DNA of 64,000 nucleotides from JAHEDH01 sp963745865. GTDB taxonomy: Bacteria > Actinomycetota > Acidimicrobiia > Spongiisociales > ZC4RG35. The notes beneath the pieces were generated by a model. The model saw only the letters and a list, made by a program, of their open reading frames with translations, was not told the DNA's origin and did no database searches. The stretch lies in the NCBI GenBank assembly GCA_963745865.1, contig CAVUYZ010000004.1:62001-126000 (forward strand), read 5' to 3'. Shown piece after piece: positions 57,513-64,000 of the stretch. The number at the start of each line of letters is the position of its first letter. Position 1 is the first letter of the stretch. The translations under genes were made by a program, and so were the position numbers.

Positions 57513-59358
57513 CTACCAGCCGCCTCCGCCGCCTCCGCCGCCGCCGCCTCCGCCGCCGCCCGAGAAGCCGCCGCCTCCGCCGCTTCCGCTCGAGCTCGGT
57601 GGGGAGAACGCACCTCGCAGACTCGATTGGAGCCCGGCGAAGGCGTTCTCGGTCGACCCGCCACCCATGCCATGGTTCCCGTACCAGTAGACGCGGGACA
57701 CACGTTCGAGTTCCTGTGGTGCGCGCATCCGGGCTGCCCGTAACACCTCCTCGGCCACGCCGAACGACAGGGCGTACACGAGGTAGCGATCCCAGAGGTC
57801 GAGCGAGATCGCGGGAGCTTCCCCGAGTCTCGAGAAGTCACTCAGATACCTGCCGAACGCGTTCCACCGTTCTGATTCCAGTGCACCGGATCGGGTTCGT
57901 CTCACGTGCGCGGTCCGTCGTCCGGCCAACAGGCCGAACAGCAAGAGGTTGCCGCCGATCATCGCCACGGCCATCACCCCGGCCGTCGAACGAACTGGCC
58001 AGGGTCACTCCGAAGACGATGGCGAGGAGCGCGAACCCGGGGACGAGAACCCATGCCAGGTTGGTGCGTCCGGCCAGGTCGAGCAGGCCGGCGTCGCTCA
58101 GCCGTTCGGTCGTGTCGGATCGGAACTGCTGATAGGTCCGGGCACTCTGAGCCGCGTCGTCCTGGATGCGATCCCGCAACTCGTTGATCGTCGACGGACC
58201 ATCGGCCAGGACTCGTCGCATGATCACCATGACCTGCTGCTCGTGGGGAGCCAACGTCCCGGATCCGGTGCCGAGCGAGAGTTCGAGGTCGGTGATCGAT
58301 TCGTTCTTCAAGCCCATCCACGTCGACTTCTCGTAGGTGGTGGGTTGCGAGTCGATGTGTCCCCGCCGGATCAGATCGAACAGCGTGGCCACGAAGTCGC
58401 GTTCGGTCACCTGTCCCTGGGAGACGAGAGCGCTGACCTCTGCCGGCGTGAGCTCGGACGGCGGCTCCTGCTCATACTCCCGGTCGTACTCGACCACCGG
58501 CTCCTTTCCGAAGCGGCGGTAGAACAGGAAGGCAGCCACCAGCGCCGGGATCGTCCCACCAAGCAGTCCACCGATGACCAGGCCCCGGAGGCGTCCAGCC
58601 TCGTTCTGCTGCTGCTCGACGAAGCGCACTTCCTCGGCCAGGATGTCGCCAAGGCCGTCACCAGGAACGACCTGTGCGCCCGCGGTCGAGGTGAGCAGTG
58701 AGCGGGGGAAGGTCACCCGCATCTCGACCCAGCGACCGGCGGGGATGTCGCGGGCTTCGAGTGACGGCTCGATACGGCTATCTCCCAGGGCCGTCTCTCC
58801 GTCGACGGTGGCCGGGTGACCCCAGACACGGACGTCGTCGGGCTGGGCGCCTGGCGGAAGGGACGCCGTGGCGGTCAGGTGACCGAGTCGCACGGGCCAC
58901 TCGTCGCCCCAGACCTTCCAGTTGACGTCGACGATGTCGTCGTAGGCGATCGCAAGGCCGGTGACGAGATACGTGACGGTGAAGGTGCGACTCGTGTCGA
59001 CGGCCGAATAGTGCCACACGACCCGGGTGCGGCCGCCGAGGTCCCTGACCCCGAACGTGCCTGCGGGCGACGAGCAGCCCAGGTCGGTGCATGCACCCGG
59101 CGCATAGTCGCCGTGGACCGCATCCGACACGGCGATGCCGGCGATGCGTTCACCTGACCGCACGGGGATCTCCCGGTATGCCCCCGAGTAAGCGCCGTCG
59201 AAGGTGTAGGTGATCCGTTCGGTCACCTGCACCGTCCCGTCGGTCTGGATGTCGAGCGTGACGTCCGCTTCAGGGAGATCGAGACTCTTGGCGAGGGCTA
59301 CCTGGGGGATGAGAAGGAGGGCGCCGGCGAGCAGCAGCCCCCACGCGTGACGCCTCAC
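57513..59358 (-). CDS. DUF2207 membrane protein with a glycine-rich tail (frameshifted)
   Basis: The N-terminus has a signal peptide (GLLLAGALLLIPQVALAKS), then a large extracellular domain with TDGTVQVTERITYTFDGAYSG, a membrane helix near residue 260 and a second near 430. The frame breaks near 57978 by one extra base; the true continuation (MAVAMIGGNLLLFGLLAGRR through SGGGGGFSGG and a poly-Gly run) ends at 57513. DUF2207 proteins are often encoded with LemA, as here (gap 7 bp). The function is unknown. The Gly tail reflects the CCG-type repeat at 57520-57590. Confidence 0.8.
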
Positions 59359-59365
59359 GATCGCC

Positions 59366-59920
59366 TCAGAACTCGATCTGGGGCGCTTCGTCGGCGTCCT
59401 CGGGAGCGTCGAAGTACTCGCGGGTCGTGAAGTTGGCGAGACTGGCCACGATGTTCGATGGAATCGTCTGGCACAGGTTGTTGTAGGTGAGGACGGTGTC
59501 GTTGTAGATCTGTCGGCTGATCGCGACCTTGTTCTCGGTCTCCTCCAACGACTGCTGGAGTTGGCTGAAGTTGGCAGATGCCTTCAACTCCGGGTACGCC
59601 TCGGCGAGTGCGAACAGCTGGCGGAGCGCACCGGTCAGGAGATTGTCCGCTTCCGCCTTCTCCTTCGGGCTCTGGGCCTCGACGGCCCGATTTCGAGCGC
59701 CGATCACCCGCTCGAACGTCTCCTGCTCGTGGTCGGCGTATCCCCGGACCGTCTCGACCAGGTTCGGGATCAGGTCATAGCGCCGCTGCAGCTGAACTTC
59801 GATCTGCCCCCAGGCGTTCTCGCTCCGGTTGCGAGCCGCCACAAGCCGGTTGTAGATGGTGACGAAGAGCACGATGAGGACGATGACAACGGCAGCGAGG
59901 CCAATCAGGACATATTGCAT
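59366..59920 (-). CDS. lemA: LemA-family protein
   Basis: 184 residues. One N-terminal membrane helix (MQYVLIGLAAVVIVLIVLF), then the helical LemA domain with YNRLVAARNRSENAWGQIEV, QLQRRYDLIPNLVETVRGYA and RQIYNDTVLTYNNLCQTIPS, which are highly conserved. LemA proteins are of unknown function; they frequently accompany DUF2207 or TPM-domain proteins in the membrane. In-frame ATGs 9 and 12 nt upstream are possible starts. The gene heads a two-gene minus-strand operon. Confidence 0.93.
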   Translation of the reverse strand: MQYVLIGLAAVVIVLIVLFVTIYNRLVAARNRSENAWGQIEVQLQRRYDLIPNLVETVRGYADHEQETFERVIGARNRAVEAQSPKEKAEADNLLTGALRQLFALAEAYPELKASANFSQLQQSLEETENKVAISRQIYNDTVLTYNNLCQTIPSNIVASLANFTTREYFDAPEDADEAPQIEF

Positions 59921-59998
59921 GGGTCGCATCATACGGAATCGGAGCGATCCGATCAGGGACAAGTTCCCCACGATCGAGTCGTCGATAGAGTGTCGCCG

Positions 59999-60783
59999 AT
60001 GGCGCCGTTGGCCTATTTCACCACCGTGGACGGAGCTGTTCTTCGTCCCAACCGGCTACACACGAGGGCCGTGGGACGTGGCGGCGTGTCATGCCGGGCC
60101 GCCGACATCGATGATCGCTCGCGCCGCCGAGTTGCACGTGCCGGACAAGGCGACTCGTTCGTCTCGTCGTCGAGTTGCGGCGCCCGATCCCGATGTCTGG
60201 CTTCTCGGTCGACGTCGAGACCGTCAGGGCGGGGCGGACGGTCACCGAGACCCGTCTGGTGCTGCACGACTCCGAGTGGACCTACGCGGTTGCGTTCGGG
60301 CTCCACCTGTCCAGGTCCGATCTCGGTCAGGTGCCGACCCATCGACGGTCGGTACGAGGCCTGGACGAGTCCGAGCCGGGGAGATTCCCGCTCGAGCCCG
60401 CCCACGATGAAATGAGTCTGATCGATTCGCTCGAGGTCAGATTCGACCCTGCCCTGTCGGTCGGGGGCGGGGGAGAGATCTTCATGTGGGCGCGATCGAC
60501 CGTTCCGATGCTCGCCGGCGAGGAGCCCTCGACATTCCAGCGGGTCTGCCCGCTTGCGGATTGTGGGAACGGAATCAGTTGGCACCAGCCGCGTTCGAAG
60601 ATGCTGTTCCTCAATGCCGATCTCATCGTCTCGGTCCATCGAGCCATGCGAGGTGACTGGGTCGGCTCGCACGCAGTCTCATATTGGGAGTCGACGTCGA
60701 TCGGCCGGGCCGATGCCGAGTTGTTCGATGTCGACGGCCCGATCGGACGAGCGATGCAGCACCTCGTGCTCCGCCGACCCTGA
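59999..60783 (+). CDS. Acyl-CoA thioesterase-like protein (two frameshifts)
   Basis: Reading three frames in turn gives one coherent protein. MAPLAYFTTVDG is followed by a shift near 60035 to ELFFVPTGYTRGPWDVAACHAGPP, then a shift near 60145 to VRLVVELRRPIPMSGFSVDVE. The C-terminal 200 residues (TRLVLHDSEWTYAVAFGLHL, then SYWESTSIGRADAELFDVDG) are intact. The pattern of an N-terminal GPWD-x3-CHxGPP motif followed by V-[EV]LxRP resembles TesB-like double-hotdog thioesterases. The substrate is unknown. Both shifts are one-base gains. Confidence 0.62.
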
Positions 60784-60794
60784 CTCGGGTCGGA

Positions 60795-62646
60795 TCAGCT
60801 TGCAGCTGCCTTGACGAGCGTCAGGGTGAAGCGCGTGATGCCATCCGATCGCTCGTAAGTGACGTCCCCGTCCATGAGTCGAGCGAGCCTCCGCGAGATA
60901 GCGAGTCCGAGGCCGAGTGCCTGGGGGCGGCTCTGGTCGGCGTGGGCGGAGACATACGGCTCGAAGATGTCCGAGGCATGCTGCTGGGGAACCCCTGCCC
61001 CATCGTCGCACACCGCGATCTCGATCGAGCCGGGATGTTCGTCGAGCTCCACCCAGATCGTGGTCCCTCCGTATCGGACCGCGTTCGTGAGGAGGTTGCG
61101 CAGGATCTGGCGAAGGCGAGTCGGGTCGGCCAGCGCCACGCCTGCCCGACCTCGGACCTCGGTCTCACCGCTCAATTCGACCAGACTCGCCAGGACCATC
61201 GCCACTTCGCTCGCCGGGTCGATCGGTTGGGTGTCGATGGTCTCCGGGGCGGAATCGGATCGTGGCGACGACGAGGATGTCGTCGACGATCTCGGTCAAC
61301 TCCTGGCTGTTCTTGCGGATCAGATCGATCAGTACCTGGCGGTTCTCGGGTGTGAGCTCGCTCATCCTGCGCTCGAGCGTCGATGCGGCGGACACGACCG
61401 TCGCAAGCGGGCTGCGAACTTCATGGCTCACGGCTGCGAGGACCTCGTTGCGTGATTCGACGAGCTGGGAGAGTGCGGCGACCTCGCCACCGAGCCGCTC
61501 GTTCTCGATGATCGGTCCCACCTGGCCGCTGAGGGTGACGAGCAGGCCGAGGTCGGCCTGGCCGAACTCGGTCACGTCGGACAGCGGGTTGGCGACGACG
61601 ATGTAGCCGACCGGCCCGCTCTCGCCATCGATGCTGGCGACGATCCCGGTATCGGGCGTGATGGAATCGTCGCTGACGTACGCGGCGAGCTCGAGACCCG
61701 CCACGAGCCGGCTCTCGTTGCCCGACAGGCGAGGTGCGGCAGTCTTCGAGCGCACGACTCCGGTGGACCCTTCCGATCGAGCCACGCCGCGAATGGCATC
61801 GCGCTTCTCGGTCGGGTAGATCGCCGCCTCGGCAATGCTCCGCCTCGAACATCGCCCTGGCTTGTTCGGCGGCGACGACGGCGACATCCGTGAGCGTGTG
61901 AGCGTGCAACATCGACTGCGCCGTCTGCTGAAGCGCTTCGACTCTCGCCTGTTGCGATCGCTGGGACGTGTAGGCGCGGTATGCCAGGAACAGCATCGCC
62001 GGTGGAGCCAGCGCCAGGACGACTGCCGCCGGTTGGGTCGACCACACAACGACGATGATCACGCCGAGAATCGTGTTCATGGTCGTGCCGGCCAGCGACA
62101 TCGTTCGCACGGTCCATAACTCTGCGCGAGACAGCGATCCACCTGCGAGGCGAATCGCAGCGTTGATCGAGGTGTCCGAGACGATCAGAGCACCGATCGT
62201 GCCGGCGAGCGCCGCCAGCCAGCTTCGTGGTCCCAGCGGGTCCCCGTTCCCGAGCACGAGATGGAACAGGCCGAGAGCAACGACGACCTGGAGGGTGAAT
62301 TGGGTCAGGTTGAAGACGAGCTTCATCGGTGGCTGGCGTCGGTTGAACACCAGGGCCGCTGCATTGCCGACGAGTTGGCCGATCAACAACTCGAGCGGCG
62401 CGGCGAAGAAGAGACCGACCGCGATGGCGATCTCGCTCATCGAGAAACTCTGAGCGTCCTGTCGGAATCGGAGATGGAGCACAGCGATCTCGGCGAGATA
62501 GAAACCGACGGCGACGGCCGGCCAGGCCAATCGCGGCTCGCTGACCGGCGGCTCCGTCCCCAGGACGAGCGGGGTCAGGGCGATGATGCCACCCCCAATC
62601 CCAGACTGAGGAACCAGACGCGGCTGACGCGACGGGAGCGGCTCAC
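60795..62646 (-). CDS. Membrane sensor histidine kinase (three frameshifts)
   Basis: The protein starts at a GTG (62644-62646) and reads SRSRRVSRVWFLSLGLG, then shifts near 62598 in a GGGGG run. It continues with seven or so hydrophobic helices, shifts again near 61831 and enters a GAF-like region (EAAIYPTEKRDAIRGVARSE). HisKA (VLAAVSHEVRSPLATVVSAAS) follows, then a last shift near 61250 to the HATPase (RNLLTNAVRYGG, DDGAGVPQQHA, LGLAISRRLARLMDG). Its tail matches the kinase at 36.9-38.6 kb. All signatures are intact, so the indels look like sequence errors. Its start overlaps a small upstream ORF. Confidence 0.8.
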
Positions 62647-62810
62647 GATGGAGCCGCTCCGCAGAGATGTCGTGTCGTTTGTGTCAGGACCAGGAGCGTC
62701 CCAGTGCCGTCATGTGTGGCGAGTGGGACCCACCGCTGCTGATGCGTGTCGACGTCGTGGCGGGGCGCCGCCGAAGCCGGGGCGGCCAGCGCCAGGATCG
62801 TGAAGATCAT
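62643..62810 (-). CDS. Possible small exported peptide coupled to the kinase
   Basis: A 55-residue reading starting MIFTILALAAPASAAPRHDV looks like a cleavable signal peptide followed by a short polar tail. Its stop overlaps the kinase GTG by 4 bp, which favours real translation. The same frame extends upstream to 62966 with a less natural composition. With no homolog known to me, the call is tentative. Confidence 0.4.
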   Translation of the reverse strand: MIFTILALAAPASAAPRHDVDTHQQRWVPLATHDGTGTLLVLTQTTRHLCGAAPS

Positions 62811-62966
62811 GGCGACGAGGACCGCTTTCTGCTGCGCTTGGTCTCTCCGAGGCTGAGTCCGCGTGTGTGGTCCATGGCTGTCTCCCGATGCCGAGTCGTC
62901 TCTGGTCGATCTATCGGTGGATGGATGCCAATACTTGACCGGTTCGTAGGGGCTATTAGTCGTCAC

Positions 62967-63204
62967 GCGCGAAACTGACTAGTCATCGCGAGGGGGTCTC
63001 CCGGTTGGGGTGCGATGGTCTTGGTCGAAGGATGACCGTCAGCAACGGAGCCATGGGTGATCCTGATCGTAGAGCCGCGGAGCAAACCCGGCGGCTCCGC
63101 CGATCGATTCGGACATGGGTGTCTGTTGCGGCCGCAACTCGGTGGTCGCGTGCTCGCCCGCTCGTGCGTACAATTTGAGTCGTCGTTCATATTTGGAGGA
63201 AGCC
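62967..63204 (+). promoter_or_regulatory. Thiolase upstream region
   Basis: There is no gene in this 238-bp space. A perfect palindrome TGACTAGTCA lies at 62976-62985, and related TAGTC-type words occur at 62957 and 62980. A TACAAT at 63169-63174 is a possible -10 box, 31 bp before the thiolase ATG, which has GGAGG 5 nt upstream. A matching -35 is not evident. Confidence 0.35.
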
Positions 63205-64000
63205 ATGCCAGGAGCAGCAAGCAGCGGAGGTCGCCGGGTTGCGATTGTCGACGGGCTCAGGACCCCGTTTGCCAGGGCCGGAACGGACCTCAAAGACGTC
63301 TCGACACTGGCCATGGCGTCGCGGCTTGTCACCGAGCTCATCGCCCGATCGGGCATCACGCCCAGCTCGATCGACCGGGTCGTGTATGGCAGTGTGGTTC
63401 AGGATGTGAGCGCCCCCAACATCGCCCGCGAGATCGTGTTGGCGTCGACCCTCCCCGACACCACAGACGCCCACTCCGTCACCAAGGCGTGTGCGACCTC
63501 GACCCAGACGTTCATCGACGGCGCCACCTCGATCCTCTCGGGAGAGTCGGACGCCGTCATCACCGGCGGAGCCGACTCTCTGTCGCGTCCGCCTGTCATG
63601 TTCACGGACGAGTTCGTGTCCGTGATGCAAGAGGCCCAGCGTGCCCGCGATCTCGGGTCGCGGTTGAAGGCCCTTTCTGCGTTGCGGCCCGCCGACTTTG
63701 CCCCACAGCCGCCAGCCATCGCCGACCGGTCCACCGGTGAGTCGATGGGAGACGGAGCGGAGAAGATGGCGAAGATGAACTCCATCTCCCGGGACGACCA
63801 GGACCGGTATGCGCTCGAGTCGCATCGCAAGGCGGTCGAGGCCTGGGACAAGGGTGTCTACGACGACGAGGTGATGCCGTTCCCGGTCGCCCCGTCGTAC
63901 CGGACGACCGTCGAGCGGGACACGGTTCCCCGGAGCGACACGACGCTCGAGAAGCTGGCGGCGCTCAGGCCCGTCTTCGACCGTGCCTACGGATCGGTGA
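63205..64000 (+). CDS. fadI: Acetyl-CoA acyltransferase (thiolase, FadI-type), 3' part missing
   Basis: A GGAGGAAGCC site precedes the ATG. The N-terminus RRVAIVDGLRTPFARAGTDL is the thiolase start; the active-site cysteine is Cys96 in TKACATSTQTF. GGADSLSRPP and RSTGESMGDGAEKMA agree with the FadI-like branch used in beta-oxidation. Thiolase cleaves 3-ketoacyl-CoA with CoA to give acetyl-CoA. About 265 residues are visible; the second catalytic region (His and Cys) lies beyond the right edge. Confidence 0.93.
   Translation, partial: MPGAASSGGRRVAIVDGLRTPFARAGTDLKDVSTLAMASRLVTELIARSGITPSSIDRVVYGSVVQDVSAPNIAREIVLASTLPDTTDAHSVTKACATSTQTFIDGATSILSGESDAVITGGADSLSRPPVMFTDEFVSVMQEAQRARDLGSRLKALSALRPADFAPQPPAIADRSTGESMGDGAEKMAKMNSISRDDQDRYALESHRKAVEAWDKGVYDDEVMPFPVAPSYRTTVERDTVPRSDTTLEKLAALRPVFDRAYGSV

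Overview
The window is a GC-rich, densely packed chromosomal stretch from an actinomycete. A WhiB-family protein, a SigK/RskA-like sigma/anti-sigma pair, an actinobacterial PHO-box direct repeat before pstS, a HAIR-like element before clpB, DUF3159, and frequent GTG or leaderless starts all point to Actinomycetota. A non-model lineage such as Acidimicrobiia is my best guess, but I cannot prove it from the sequence. No rRNA, tRNA, CRISPR array, prophage or insertion sequence was recognised.

Layout. 1-5.0 kb (minus): tldD-tldE-purA-purD, chained by 4-bp overlaps; purD runs off the left edge. 5.1-7.0 kb (minus): whiB, a membrane protein and corA. 7.1-11.9 kb: a light/oxidative-stress island with a CarH/LitR-type B12 photoreceptor-regulator (plus) facing an operon (minus) of sigK-like ECF sigma, RskA-like anti-sigma, a DUF1295 membrane enzyme and photolyase. 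11.9-14.4 kb (plus): DUF427, an alpha/beta hydrolase and an S51-like peptidase fused to a CysRS-type tail. 14.4-18.5 kb: membrane proteins, a FabH-like synthase and several intergenic repeats. 18.5-29.2 kb (plus): TetR regulator, then a phosphate block of ppk1, PHO box, pstSCAB, phoU, phoP and phoR. 29.3-31.1 kb: dxs. 31.2-36.4 kb: a four-gene polar amino-acid ABC transporter. 36.5-41.5 kb: small membrane protein, sensor kinase, CapA-like protein and a beta-propeller protein. 41.7-46.4 kb: a fatty-acid tailoring operon (COG2907 flavoprotein, DUF1365, cyclopropane-synthase-like methyltransferase, acyl-ACP desaturase) plus a lipoprotein. 46.9-49.5 kb (minus): mscL, padR, a HAAS-NfeD fusion and an SPFH protein. 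50-57.4 kb: clpB, a NagD-like phosphatase, DUF445 and a glucosylglycerol-hydrolase-like enzyme. 57.5-64 kb: lemA with DUF2207, a thioesterase-like gene, a second sensor kinase and the start of a FadI-like thiolase.

Two things cut across the window. First, about a dozen otherwise well-conserved genes are broken by single-base indels: fabH, the TetR gene, pstS, pstC, pstB, a small membrane gene, capA, the DUF2207 gene, the thioesterase gene and a kinase. The protein sequence resumes intact in the next frame each time, so unpolished sequence errors are the simplest explanation. Second, intergenic spaces after 14.4, 15.8, 17.8 and 46.4 kb carry a related repeat family made of a conserved hairpin, 7-bp GCCANNN tandem arrays and clusters of tiny inverted repeats.

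The strongest biological themes are light and oxidative-stress control (B12 photoreceptor, photolyase, ECF sigma, and possibly the lipid-tailoring operon 30 kb away), phosphate scavenging and storage, and envelope or osmotic homeostasis.
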